Below are positions 27,438 to 36,984 of a stretch of DNA of 64,000 nt, piece by piece. The DNA comes from Pannonibacter phragmitetus DSM 14782 (lineage in GTDB: Bacteria; Pseudomonadota; Alphaproteobacteria; Rhizobiales; Stappiaceae). The stretch is taken from contig NZ_KB908215.1 of NCBI RefSeq assembly GCF_000382365.1, positions 186,001 through 250,000 of the forward strand, read 5' to 3'. The position numbers were made by a program, and so were the translations under genes. How positions within the stretch are numbered: position 1 is the stretch's first letter; every line of letters begins with the position of its first letter. The notes beneath the pieces were generated by a model. The model had not been told where the DNA came from. It saw only the letters and a program-made list of their open reading frames with translations, and searched no databases.

Positions 27438-28631
27438 ATGATATCATCCGCTTCTACGTCTCCGGCACTCGCCGCCATCAAAGATCTGGACCTGCGCCTG
27501 AGAACATGGCTTTGCGAGAAGGCACTGCCGCTGTGGCTGGAGGCCGGGTTTGATGCGCAGACGGGCCGCTTCGCCGAAACCTTGTCCATAGACGGTGCCC
27601 GGGCACCGGAGAGCGGCATGGTGCGGGCACGTGTTGCCCCGCGGCAGATCTACAGTCTGATTGAGGGAGCCCGGATCGGCTACACGGGAGCGGTGCAGGA
27701 TCAGGTCCATAGGGGTCTCTGCCACTTCCTGAACAATTTTCGCGACGAGAACCGGCTTGCGGTGAATGCTATCAGCTGGGACGGCCGGACCCGCGACACC
27801 ACATTCGATCTCTATAATCAGGCATTCCTGATCTTTGCTCTTGCCCATGGCACGAAAGCCATTCCGCACCGGCATGCAGATCTGCTTGCAAGCGCAGACC
27901 GGACTTTGCTGGAGCTGAGCAACAGCTTTGCTCATCCCGGTGGCGGGTTCCACGAAACCAATCCACCGCAGGCACCGCTCCGCTCCAACCCGCATATGCA
28001 CATGCTGGAGGCCTGTCTTGCCATGGAAGATGCCGGCGGCGGCATGCGCTGGCGCGATCTTGGGGATCAGATCGTCACACTCGCGCTGACCCGGTTCATT
28101 GATCCGGCCACTGGCGCCCTGCACGAATTTTTCGCGCTCGACTGGTCGCTGCCGCAGGACGCGTCCACACAGACGGTAGAGCCTGGTCATCAGTTCGAAT
28201 GGGCTTGGCTGCTGCTGAACTGGGCAAAGCGGCGCGGAAAGACCGCAGAGGTTCTGCCCGCCGCTGTGCGGCTCGCAGCCCTCTCGGAAAGGCATGGAGT
28301 GGATCCGTCCCGTGGGGCGGCTATCATGGAGCTTCATGGCGATCTGTCGCCCCGCGACAAGACCGCACGTCTCTGGGTGCAAACCGAATGGCTGAAGGCT
28401 GCCATTGCCCTTGCCGAAGTACAGGCAGGTGAAGAACGGGAAGCCGCAATCGTCTCAGCCCTGAGAGCCGGCAAGGCACTGGAAACCTATCTCGACGTGC
28501 CGGTTCAGGGTCTGTGGCGCGACAAGTGGCTTGCAGACGGAAGCTTCGTTGCCGAGCCCGCACCGGCAAGTTCGCTCTATCATATCGTCTGCGCCATCTC
28601 CTGCCTCACGTCTTTCGTCCGCAAGCTTTGA
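27438..28631 (+). CDS. AGE-family epimerase/isomerase
   Basis: A 397-residue (alpha/alpha)6-barrel protein of the N-acylglucosamine 2-epimerase family. Landmarks are RVAPRQIYSLIEGARIGYTG, TTFDLYNQAFLIFALAHGTK, SNPHMHMLEACLAMEDAGGG (the conserved His-x-His-x-x-Glu type segment), and VEPGHQFEWAWLLLNWAKR. Related enzymes are N-acetylglucosamine 2-epimerase, mannose isomerase and sulfoquinovose isomerase; the substrate here is unknown. It sits between fhs and folD on the same strand, which is an unexpected neighbour for folate genes. A link to the NeuB-type pathway about 10 kb away (ManNAc supply) is conceivable but unproven. Confidence 0.8.
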   Translation: MISSASTSPALAAIKDLDLRLRTWLCEKALPLWLEAGFDAQTGRFAETLSIDGARAPESGMVRARVAPRQIYSLIEGARIGYTGAVQDQVHRGLCHFLNNFRDENRLAVNAISWDGRTRDTTFDLYNQAFLIFALAHGTKAIPHRHADLLASADRTLLELSNSFAHPGGGFHETNPPQAPLRSNPHMHMLEACLAMEDAGGGMRWRDLGDQIVTLALTRFIDPATGALHEFFALDWSLPQDASTQTVEPGHQFEWAWLLLNWAKRRGKTAEVLPAAVRLAALSERHGVDPSRGAAIMELHGDLSPRDKTARLWVQTEWLKAAIALAEVQAGEEREAAIVSALRAGKALETYLDVPVQGLWRDKWLADGSFVAEPAPASSLYHIVCAISCLTSFVRKL

Positions 28632-28766
28632 TCCGGTTGAGAAGCACCGGCAAAAAGACGAAAGACCGGCCTGAAACCTCTTTTCAGCGCAGGCCTTGCT
28701 GCCTATGGTGCGCGCAAAATCAGCCAGCCGGTGCGCCTCCCGCGCCGCTTGTGAAAGACATGACCC

Positions 28767-29678
28767 ATGAGCAAGGCAAACCTCATTGACGGCAAGGCGG
28801 TTGCCGCCTCCGTGCGCAGCGAAATTACGGCCCGTTCTGCACGGCTTCTGGCAGAAACCGGCAAGCGGCCGGGGCTGGCGGTTGTGCTCGTGGGTGAGGA
28901 TCCGGCCAGCCAGGTCTATGTGCGCAACAAGGACCGCGCGGCGGAGGCCTGCGGCTTTCACTCGGTCAAGCACACCTTGGCCGCAGACACGTCCGAGGCC
29001 AGCCTGCTGGCACTGGTTGCCCAGCTCAACGAAGACGAGGCCATCCATGGCATTCTGGTGCAGCTGCCCCTGCCCGGCCATATCGATGAGAGCAAGGTGC
29101 TGCGCCTGATCCGCCCGGAGAAGGACGTGGACGGCTTCCACCCGGTCAATGTGGGCCTCCTGGCAACCGGTGCCCGCGACACGGCTCTGGTGCCCTGCAC
29201 ACCGGCTGGCAGCCTCGTGCTGCTGAAGCGCACGCTCCAGACACCGCTCGCCGGTCTCAATGCGGTTGTCATCGGCCGCTCCAATATCGTCGGCAAGCCG
29301 ATGGCCGCGCTGCTGCTCGCTGAAAGCTGCACCGTGACCATCGCCCACAGCCGCACGAAGGACCTTCCCGAAGTTGTGCGCGGCGCCGATATTGTCGTGG
29401 CCGCAGTTGGCCGCCCGGAAATGGTGCGCGGCAGCTGGATCAAGCCCGGCGCAACCGTGATCGACGTGGGCATCAACCGCGTGCCCGATCCGGCCAAGGG
29501 CGAAGGCGCAACAAAGCTCGTGGGGGATGTTGCCTTCACAGAAGCTGCCGAGGTGGCAGGCGCTATCACGCCCGTGCCCGGCGGCGTCGGTCCGATGACC
29601 ATCGCCATGCTGATGGCCAACACCCTCACCGCCGCCCGCCGCCAGCTTGGCGTGGCGCCGGAGCCGGAGTTGTTCTGA
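28767..29678 (+). CDS. folD: Methylene-THF dehydrogenase / methenyl-THF cyclohydrolase
   Basis: A bifunctional folate enzyme that interconverts 5,10-methylene-, methenyl- and 10-formyl-tetrahydrofolate with NADP. The 303-residue protein shows [20 protein letters not shown] with the catalytic Lys, [27 protein letters not shown], the cofactor motif [15 protein letters not shown] and the C-terminal [15 protein letters not shown]. Length is normal. It works directly with fhs, two genes upstream. Confidence 0.97.
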   Translation: MSKANLIDGKAVAASVRSEITARSARLLAETGKRPGLAVVLVGEDPASQVYVRNKDRAAEACGFHSVKHTLAADTSEASLLALVAQLNEDEAIHGILVQLPLPGHIDESKVLRLIRPEKDVDGFHPVNVGLLATGARDTALVPCTPAGSLVLLKRTLQTPLAGLNAVVIGRSNIVGKPMAALLLAESCTVTIAHSRTKDLPEVVRGADIVVAAVGRPEMVRGSWIKPGATVIDVGINRVPDPAKGEGATKLVGDVAFTEAAEVAGAITPVPGGVGPMTIAMLMANTLTAARRQLGVAPEPELF

Positions 29679-29923
29679 GATCTCCGGTGTTTTCCCCGCC
29701 CTTTGGCAGGATCGCCAACGCAGTCTCGATCTTTGGAAACTATTGACACTTCTGCGCCAAACTGCTCCCGGGGATAGGGTATCTCCGGGCTCCCGTATGG
29801 TTAGCAAGAGGCTCGCCAACGGCGTCCGGCCGTGCCATACAGGGGCATGACGCTGCGCTTGGCGCGAGGATTTGGGACACGCCGGGTCAATTCCGGCATG
29901 AGGTGTGGGACGGTAGCAGGTTG

Positions 29924-31897
29924 ATGCGTCTTCCGTCAGAAGACAGGTCCGGACGGGATTTCCGGCTCCGCAGTGCTGCGGCCATGCAAGCCGTTTGGCC
30001 GGTGCGGCTGCCGCGTGGTCTCCGGCTGCCGGTGGCATGCCTTGCTGCGGCCCTTGCTCTATCCGCATCACCGCTGACTTATCCTGCTTCCGCTTTCGAA
30101 CTGTTTGGTGTGCACCTGTGGGGCAACAACGAAACGGTTGCAGCTGATGCCCTGCCTTATGAGGCAGAGCTGACTCTTTCCGGTGGATCGGACGACCTGA
30201 AGGACCAGCTGGAATCAGCTTCCGTTCTGATATCCGAGATGAGCTCTCCGCCTTCCGGCAGCGACGGCTTGATCGCACGCGCCCTCAATGATTTCGACAG
30301 GCTGGTGGCTCAGCTCTATCTGCAGGGCTTCTACGGCGGGACCGTCAACATCCAGCTTGGCGGGCAGCCCCTGCAGAGCGTGCTGGAGCGGGGAGACATT
30401 CCAGGGCCGCGCCCCGTGCAGGTGTCGGTCAACGTAGTGGCTGGACCGCTGTTCACCTTCGGCAACCTTCAGGTTTCCACCGGTGCACCGGGTGTTCCCG
30501 ATAGCCCTCAGACCTGGGGCCTTGTGCCAGGAGAAACGGCCAACTCCGCCAAGATCGTTGCTGCTGAACGGCAGATCGTCAATGCCCTGCACCAGAATGG
30601 CTATCCCAAGGCCCGGATCGCGAACCGCGACATCACCGCCGATCATGCCACCGGAAGGCTGGACGTGGAACTGACGGCCGATGCAGGCCCGGCGGCCACT
30701 TTCGGCACGGTGACGGTGGAAGGTACAAACGTCACCGATGCGGCATTTGTTGCAGAAATGGCCAATATCCCGGAGGGAGAACGCTATGATCCGGAAGTTC
30801 TGGCCAAGGCCCAGAAGCGGCTGAACGATCTGGGCATCTTCGCCACCGTCAGCATGGTCGAGGGTGAGGTAGCCGGAGCCGATGGCCGGATGCCCATCAC
30901 CATTCAGGTGGCTGAGCGCAAGCGGCATGTTCTTGGCGCCGGAGCCACATGGTCCAGCTCTGAAGGGGGCGGCGTCGAGGCCTATTGGCGGCGGCGCAAC
31001 CTTTTCGGCAAGGGCGAGCTTCTGAGCGTCGAAGGATCGGTCGGCCGGCTTGGCAATCAGGCGGCCGAGGACATGGAATATGCCGCCCGGATCGCCTTCG
31101 AGAAGCCCGGCGTCTTCGGGCCGCTGACAAGCTTCTCCACGAGCCTCAGCGCCAAGCAGGAAACGCCGGATGCCTATACCAGCCGGTCGGTCTCGGGCGA
31201 TGCCTATCTGAAGCGCACTTTCTCCGACCAGCTGTCCGGGCGGGCGGGGGCGCAGGTCAGCTTCATTGACGAGACGGACGCCTTCGGCAACCGCACGTAT
31301 CTTCTGGCCGGCATCCCGGCGGAACTGACCTATGACACCCGCGATGATGTGTTCAATCCGTCGCGCGGGCTGCTGGCGGTCGCCTTTGCAGAACCAGCCT
31401 ATGACATCCGCAATGGCAACGGCATGATGTTCATGAAAGGCTCCTTCTCCACTTATGCCGCGCTGGATGATGCCAAACGCTTCATCCTTGCCGGACGTGT
31501 GGCGGCAGGCAGCATCGTGGCGCCGGGCGTCGATGATGTGCCGGCAAGCCGCAGGTTCTTTGCAGGTGGCGGCGGCTCGATCCGCGGCTATGCCTACCGC
31601 AACACCGGCCCGCGCCGGAACGGGCAGGTCACCGGCGGGCGCAGCATGGTGGAACTCTCCGGCGAGGTGCGCGTTCGCATCACGGAGAGCTTCGGCGTCG
31701 TCGGCTTTGTCGATGCAGGCAATACCTACAGCGCCATCGCCCCGGACCTTTCCCGCCCCTTCAAGATCGGCGTGGGCGGCGGCATCCGCTATTTCACGCC
31801 GATCGGCCCCTTGCGGCTGGACGTGGCGGTCCCACTTTCGCCGGAAAAAGATGATCCGAAGTTCGGAATCTATCTTGGACTGAGCCAGGCATTCTAA
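29924..31897 (+). CDS. tamA: Outer-membrane assembly protein TamA (BamA family)
   Basis: About 657 residues. An N-terminal export signal (LRLPVACLAAALALSASPL) is followed by POTRA-type repeats (FGTVTVEGTNVTDAAFVAEM, PEVLAKAQKRLNDLGIFATV). The C-terminal 300 residues form an Omp85 barrel with YWRRRNLFGKGELLSVEGSV and the family marker FAGGGGSIRGYAYRNTGPR (the VRGY-like loop), ending in phenylalanine. It inserts beta-barrel or autotransporter-type proteins in the outer membrane together with TamB. The signal-peptide region is preceded by a long stretch, so the ATG at 29924, an upstream GTG and the ATG at 29984 are all possible; I chose 29924. tamB starts 6 bp after the stop. Confidence 0.92.
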   Translation: MRLPSEDRSGRDFRLRSAAAMQAVWPVRLPRGLRLPVACLAAALALSASPLTYPASAFELFGVHLWGNNETVAADALPYEAELTLSGGSDDLKDQLESASVLISEMSSPPSGSDGLIARALNDFDRLVAQLYLQGFYGGTVNIQLGGQPLQSVLERGDIPGPRPVQVSVNVVAGPLFTFGNLQVSTGAPGVPDSPQTWGLVPGETANSAKIVAAERQIVNALHQNGYPKARIANRDITADHATGRLDVELTADAGPAATFGTVTVEGTNVTDAAFVAEMANIPEGERYDPEVLAKAQKRLNDLGIFATVSMVEGEVAGADGRMPITIQVAERKRHVLGAGATWSSSEGGGVEAYWRRRNLFGKGELLSVEGSVGRLGNQAAEDMEYAARIAFEKPGVFGPLTSFSTSLSAKQETPDAYTSRSVSGDAYLKRTFSDQLSGRAGAQVSFIDETDAFGNRTYLLAGIPAELTYDTRDDVFNPSRGLLAVAFAEPAYDIRNGNGMMFMKGSFSTYAALDDAKRFILAGRVAAGSIVAPGVDDVPASRRFFAGGGGSIRGYAYRNTGPRRNGQVTGGRSMVELSGEVRVRITESFGVVGFVDAGNTYSAIAPDLSRPFKIGVGGGIRYFTPIGPLRLDVAVPLSPEKDDPKFGIYLGLSQAF

Positions 31898-31903
31898 AGG
31901 CCC

Positions 31904-34900
31904 ATGACCGCAACACGACGCATCCTGAAGGGTTTTGGCATTGCCGCCCTGACGACGACGGCTCTGACCGGCCTTGCGCTGGCACTGCTGCCGACGCCCC
32001 TTGGCGAGGCTGCGGCCGAGCGGCTGGCCAACCGTTTTCTGGATACGGCAGACGGCGGGGCGCGGCTTTCAGGCCTGACCATCGGCTGGAATGGCAGCAT
32101 TGGGCTCGACAGGCTGGAACTGACGGATCCTGTTGGCACTTATGGCGAAATTGAAAATCTCGGGGTTGTCTGGAGCCCGCTGGCCCTGTTCGGGCTCTCG
32201 CTGAACATCGACAGCGTGAGCGCACAGCGCGTCGCCCTGCAGCGCCGCCCTGCTCTCCCGGAGACGGCCAGCGATGACCAGCAGGACGGCTTCAAGCCGC
32301 CCTTGCGCCGGATCACTCTTGGGCGTCTCAACATCGCCGAGGCCGACCTTGGCGAAGACGTTGCAGGCGCCCCGATGCGCTTTTCCGTCAGGGGGCAGGC
32401 ATCGGCCTCGGGACCGGCTGATTCGGTCAACGCTTCTCTCAACATCGAGCGGACCGACGGCATCCGTGGCGCGATTTCCGGCCAGCTTGCCTATGTCTCC
32501 AAGTCCGGTGCACTGACCCTGTCGCTCAGGGCAAGCGAACCGCGCGGCGGGCTTGTCGCCCGGCTTGCCGGGATCGAGGGTCTTCCTGCGGTTGACCTCA
32601 ACCTCGATGGCTCCGGCCCATTGGACAACTGGTCCGCCAATCTGGCCGTTGCCCTGGATGGCCAGCGCACCGTCACCGGGGCCGCACAACTGGCCCGTAC
32701 CGATGCCGGAAGAGAGCTGAAGCTGGCTTTGACCGGCCAGCTGGAGCCGCTGGTGCGACCGGCTGCCTCGGCGCTGGCGGCAGGCGACACGCAGGCTGAT
32801 CTCAGCCTGATGATGTCGCAGGACTACAAGCCCCTGTCGGCTTCGCTTGCCGTAACCACCCGCACCCTGCAGGCCAATGCCAGCGGCAGCCTCGACCCCG
32901 TGTCCGGGGCCCTTTCGGCAAAAACGGATGCACGGATTGCCGCAGGCGGGGATGCGCTTCTGGCTCTGGAAGCTGACGGCCAGCGCTACATCATGCAGGC
33001 GCTGTCGCTGACAGGAAATATTTCGGGCTCCCTCGCCAAGGCGGACTGGAACCTCAATCTTCAGGGAGACCGCCTTTCGGCGCCACAAGGGGCACTGGAG
33101 CGGCTGCAGCTGTCCGCCACCGGCATCGGCGCCGATCTCAAGGACGAATTCCGGCTTCCCTTCTCTGCCCGGCTCACTCTGGGCGGGCTGCAGCCAGCAG
33201 ACGCCAGCCTCTCCAGTCTGGCAGGCGACTCCAGCCTGGAAGTCGTCGGCCAGCTTCTGGGGAACCAGAAGCTGGTTTCCATCGGCCGTGGCACCCTGAG
33301 CGCTCCGGGCGTACAGATACGCCTGCAGGAAGGCGTGATCGCCCAGTCGAATGCCCGGCTTGCCGCAGAACTGACCCTTGCTGACCTTTCCCGCTTCTCG
33401 GGCATGACCGGCCTTGCGACATCCGGCGCACTGGCGATGAACATCCTGGTGGAAGGCAATCCATCCCAGCAGGCGGGCTCCATCCGCACCTCCATAGCCG
33501 GAACGAATGTCGCCACCGGTCTCGAACAGGTGGACAGGCTGCTGGCGGGCGCGCTGGAAGGACAGCTGGAAGCCGGCATCAACAGCAGCGGGGAGATTGC
33601 CTTCCGGCGGTTTGCGCTTGGCACCTCTGCTCTGAAACTGGATGGAACCGGAAAACTCGGCACAGGCGGAACCACCCCCACTGTCGACGGTGAGGTAAAG
33701 GCAGTGCTGACGCGGGTGGAGGAGATCGACCCGCGGCTGACAGGTGCACTGGAGGCGTCCGTGAGGGCGAATGGCCCTCTGTCCGGCCCGGACGTCAGCC
33801 TCAGCGCCAAATCCGCGCAGCTGACGCTTGCTGGCACGCCCCTGACGGATCTGGTGCTGGAGCTGGACGGCAAGGCCGATGCAGCAGCCCCGGCAGGTGC
33901 TCTGCGCCTGAGCGGCAACCTGAACGGCGCACCGCTGACCGCCCGTGCCGATGTCAGTTCCTCGCAAGGCGCAGCCGAAGTCAGGAACATTTCTTTTGTC
34001 GCGGGGCGCAACGAACTCAATGGCGCCTTGAGCGTTGCAAGCCTCACCCGTGCCCTCGAAACCCTGACGGGCGAGCTCGTCCTCAAGGGTCCTGCGCTTG
34101 AGGACCTGTCGCCGCTGCTCTTGACGCAGGTCTCGGGCACGCTGGATGCAACAGCGCGCATTTCCGCCAATCAGAGCGGCCCGCAGGTCAGCCTGACGGC
34201 CAGCGGTCGCAACGTGGCCTATCAGGACAACCGCGTCGGCACCCTCGCCATCAATGGCGAAGTTTTTGATCTCCTCAGTGTGCCCCAGGCGCGCGGCAAG
34301 CTGGAGGCCCGCCAGATCAGAGCCGGGGCAACCGCTTTGGAGAGCCTCACCCTTTCGGCAGAAAGCGATGGCACGCGCACGGGCTTCACACTGGACACCC
34401 GCCTGCAGGGCGCCGATGGCGTGTCGGCCACCGGCAGTCTGACGGCCACTGCGGCCGGTTTCGATCTTGCGCTGGAACGGCTGCAGGGCAGCTACAGCGG
34501 CTTGAAGACCACCCTCGCCCGCCCGGCCCGGCTGACCTATGAGGGCGCCGTGGCGCGGATCGAGCCGCTGCAGCTGGCGCTCGGCAGCGGGCGGCTTGAC
34601 ATTTCCGGCACGGCGGGCGACAGGCTCGACATCAAGGCGGCGCTGGCCGATGTGCCGCTGGCGCTCGGCAATGCCTTTGCGCCCGGTTACGGCCTCGGCG
34701 GCACGTTAAGCGGTACGGCCACGGTCACGGGTGCGGCCTCAGCGCCGCAAGCGTCGTGGAAGCTCTCCGGGCGGGGACTGACCGCATCCCTGCTCACAGA
34801 GAACGGCATCACCTCGCTCGGGCTGGACAGCACCGGCGCCTATTCCGGCAACCGCATCACCCAGACTACCCGCATTACCGGCGCGGACGGACTGGCGCTG

Positions 34901-36253
34901 ACGGCGGAAGGCCCGGTCAATCTGGCCGGGGCAGGCTCGCTCGATATCGGGGTCAACGGATCGGTGCCGCTGGGCCTTGCCCGCGTGCGCCTGACGGAAA
35001 TGGGCTACCGGGGCGCCGGCACGCTGGCCGTCAGCGGCCGGATCAGCGGGCCGCTGACCAATCCGGCGGTCAATCTTCAGATGCAGCCGCAGGGGCTGGA
35101 ACTGACGGAGCTGGCCACCGGCCTCACCTTGCGCGATTTTGCCGGCTCCATCGGCGTCACGCGCGAGCAGATCACCATCTCCAGCCTCAACGCCGCAATT
35201 TCGGCAGGCGGCCGGGTTTCCGCCAATGGCACGGTCGGACTTGGCGAGGGGCTTCCGGCGGAGTTGGCCATTCAGGCGGTGAATGCACGCTACAGCGACG
35301 GGCGCGTGGTGACGGCGGACCTGAACGCAGACCTCAGGCTCTCCGGCCCTCTGGCTGGGACCGGCACGGGCGGCCGGCTGAGCGGAACCGTCAACATCAG
35401 CACCGCCAACATCAACATTCCGCAAAGCCTGCCGGGTGCCCTGTCGCCCCTCGCCGTGCGGCATGTGAATGCGCCCAAGCCGGTGCGGGCACAGATTGCA
35501 GAGCTGCAGGCGGAAGGCGGCGGCAGCGGCGGACAGCAGAGTTCCGCCTCCGCCCCGATCGGGCTCGACATCACCCTGTCCGCGCCCTCCCGCGTGTTCG
35601 TGCGCGGCCGCGGCGTCGATGCGGAACTGGGTGGCACGCTGCGGCTGACCGGCACCACGGCCAATCCGCAGGCCCTTGGCGGCTTCACCCTGCGCCGTGG
35701 CCTGCTCGACATCCTGACGCGGCGGCTGACCTTCTCGCGCGGCTCCATCGGCTTCACAGGCTCGCTGACGCCAAATCTGGACTTCCTGGCGGCAACGTCA
35801 GCCAGTTCGACCTCGATCAACGTGACGGTGACGGGCAGCGCGGCGGATCCGGTGATCGACCTCACCTCAAGCCCTGCCCTGCCGCAGGACGAGATTCTAG
35901 CGCAGCTGCTGTTCGACCGCTCGGTGACCAACCTGTCGCCGACCCAGATCGCCCAGCTGGCCGCTGCTGTAACGTCTCTGACTGGTGGCAGTGACACTGG
36001 GCCACTGTCACAGCTGCGCAAGTCTCTCGGGCTGGATGCGGTGGATGTGAACCTTGGCGGCGCGGATGGGCCCTCGCTCTCCGCCGGGCGCTACATCAAC
36101 GAGAACATCTATCTGGGGGTGGAACAGGGAACTTCCGCCAATTCCAGCCGGGTGAAGGTGGACATCGACCTCAACCGCAACCTCAAGGCTCGCGGTGAAG
36201 TGGGCGCTGACGGTTCGTCAAAGGCCGGTATCTTCTACGAAAAGGAATATTGA
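31904..36253 (+). CDS. tamB: Translocation/assembly module protein TamB (DUF490)
   Basis: A 1449-residue inner-membrane-anchored periplasmic protein. A single N-terminal helix (IAALTTTALTGLALALLP) is followed by more than 1300 residues of repetitive beta-strand sequence typical of AsmA/TamB bridge proteins. The C-terminal 300 residues are the TamB/DUF490 domain: GFTLRRGLLDILTRRLTFSR, PALPQDEILAQLLFDRSVTN, and a C-terminal LGVEQGTSANSSRVKVDIDL. It spans the periplasm, partners TamA, and has been linked to phospholipid transport. The start follows AAAGG, 6 bp after tamA, so the two are co-translated. Confidence 0.95.
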   Translation: MTATRRILKGFGIAALTTTALTGLALALLPTPLGEAAAERLANRFLDTADGGARLSGLTIGWNGSIGLDRLELTDPVGTYGEIENLGVVWSPLALFGLSLNIDSVSAQRVALQRRPALPETASDDQQDGFKPPLRRITLGRLNIAEADLGEDVAGAPMRFSVRGQASASGPADSVNASLNIERTDGIRGAISGQLAYVSKSGALTLSLRASEPRGGLVARLAGIEGLPAVDLNLDGSGPLDNWSANLAVALDGQRTVTGAAQLARTDAGRELKLALTGQLEPLVRPAASALAAGDTQADLSLMMSQDYKPLSASLAVTTRTLQANASGSLDPVSGALSAKTDARIAAGGDALLALEADGQRYIMQALSLTGNISGSLAKADWNLNLQGDRLSAPQGALERLQLSATGIGADLKDEFRLPFSARLTLGGLQPADASLSSLAGDSSLEVVGQLLGNQKLVSIGRGTLSAPGVQIRLQEGVIAQSNARLAAELTLADLSRFSGMTGLATSGALAMNILVEGNPSQQAGSIRTSIAGTNVATGLEQVDRLLAGALEGQLEAGINSSGEIAFRRFALGTSALKLDGTGKLGTGGTTPTVDGEVKAVLTRVEEIDPRLTGALEASVRANGPLSGPDVSLSAKSAQLTLAGTPLTDLVLELDGKADAAAPAGALRLSGNLNGAPLTARADVSSSQGAAEVRNISFVAGRNELNGALSVASLTRALETLTGELVLKGPALEDLSPLLLTQVSGTLDATARISANQSGPQVSLTASGRNVAYQDNRVGTLAINGEVFDLLSVPQARGKLEARQIRAGATALESLTLSAESDGTRTGFTLDTRLQGADGVSATGSLTATAAGFDLALERLQGSYSGLKTTLARPARLTYEGAVARIEPLQLALGSGRLDISGTAGDRLDIKAALADVPLALGNAFAPGYGLGGTLSGTATVTGAASAPQASWKLSGRGLTASLLTENGITSLGLDSTGAYSGNRITQTTRITGADGLALTAEGPVNLAGAGSLDIGVNGSVPLGLARVRLTEMGYRGAGTLAVSGRISGPLTNPAVNLQMQPQGLELTELATGLTLRDFAGSIGVTREQITISSLNAAISAGGRVSANGTVGLGEGLPAELAIQAVNARYSDGRVVTADLNADLRLSGPLAGTGTGGRLSGTVNISTANINIPQSLPGALSPLAVRHVNAPKPVRAQIAELQAEGGGSGGQQSSASAPIGLDITLSAPSRVFVRGRGVDAELGGTLRLTGTTANPQALGGFTLRRGLLDILTRRLTFSRGSIGFTGSLTPNLDFLAATSASSTSINVTVTGSAADPVIDLTSSPALPQDEILAQLLFDRSVTNLSPTQIAQLAAAVTSLTGGSDTGPLSQLRKSLGLDAVDVNLGGADGPSLSAGRYINENIYLGVEQGTSANSSRVKVDIDLNRNLKARGEVGADGSSKAGIFYEKEY

Positions 36254-36320
36254 GGCGAAGGGGCCGCAGGCCAGCTCCGCCTCTCCCTGTCCAATCAGTT
36301 CAGGTCTGCGGCGCGGGCCA

Positions 36321-36815
36321 TCAGCCCTGACTTTCCGCGCGTGTCTTCTCAACGGGGATGTAGCTCAGCGGCAGTTCCGTCGTGCACTTGATCTGTTCCA
36401 TGGCAAAGGTGGTCGACACATCGGTGATGTCGATCTTCGAGATCAGCTTCTTGTAGAAGGCATCATAGGCGGCGATATCCGGCACGGTAACGCGCAGCAG
36501 ATAGTCCACCTGACCGGCCATGCGGTAGAACTCCACCACTTCCGGCAGTTCCTTGATCACATCGGCAAACTTGCGCAGCCAGTCTTCCGTGTGCTGGTTG
36601 GTGGTGATGGCGACAAAGGCCGTCACCTTGACATTGACCTTCTCCGGATCCAGCAGGGCAACACGGCCCGTGATCACGCCATCCTCCTCCAGCTTCTGGA
36701 TGCGGCGCCAGCAGGGCGTGGTGGACAGGCCGACCCGGCGGCCGATCTCGGCGACGGGAACGGTGCAATCCTCCTGCAGGATGGAGAGAATACGCCGGTC
36801 GATGCGGTCAATCAT
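36321..36815 (-). CDS. Lrp/AsnC family transcriptional regulator
   Basis: A 164-residue DNA-binding protein. The N-terminal winged helix-turn-helix is IDRIDRRILSILQEDCTVPV followed by AEIGRRVGLSTTPCWRRIQK. The C-terminal RAM/ligand domain contains FVAITTNQHTEDWLRKFADV and VEFYRMAGQVDYLLRVTVPD. These proteins usually sense amino acids and regulate metabolic genes as octamers. The start at 36815 (MIDRIDRRIL) gives normal length; a frame extending 48 codons upstream is rejected. No amino-acid gene adjoins it. A perfect 12-bp palindrome lies 50 bp upstream. Confidence 0.92.
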   Translation of the reverse strand: MIDRIDRRILSILQEDCTVPVAEIGRRVGLSTTPCWRRIQKLEEDGVITGRVALLDPEKVNVKVTAFVAITTNQHTEDWLRKFADVIKELPEVVEFYRMAGQVDYLLRVTVPDIAAYDAFYKKLISKIDITDVSTTFAMEQIKCTTELPLSYIPVEKTRAESQG

Positions 36816-36864
36816 GTTCAGGTTCCAGATGCGGTACAACGGCGGCCGGACACTGTCCTGCCAC

Positions 36865-36876
36865 CTCTCATGAGAG
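36865..36876. promoter_or_regulatory. Palindrome upstream of Lrp-type gene
   Basis: CTCTCATGAGAG is a perfect 12-bp palindrome 50 bp before the regulator's start. Lrp-family proteins commonly autoregulate from such sites, so this is a candidate operator. Confidence 0.35.
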
Positions 36877-36984
36877 AATGGATTTTTGTTTCGTTGGCAA
36901 GCGGTAAATGGAAGACTGAACGGGTCCTGACACTGAGTTTGTGACATGCCGGGGAACAATTTTCCTCAACTCAGCACGTCTGCC

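Noticed and set aside
25388-27619. Minus-strand open frame of 743 codons opposite fhs
   Set aside because: Antisense of fhs, whose motifs are fully intact; low-complexity Gly/Arg/His composition.
29743-29780. Promoter for tamA from TTGACA at 29743
   Set aside because: No acceptable -10 hexamer lies at 16-18 bp; the nearest candidate is about 26 bp away.
28455-30278. Minus-strand open frame of 607 codons opposite folD
   Set aside because: Antisense of folD and the start of tamA, which have all expected motifs.
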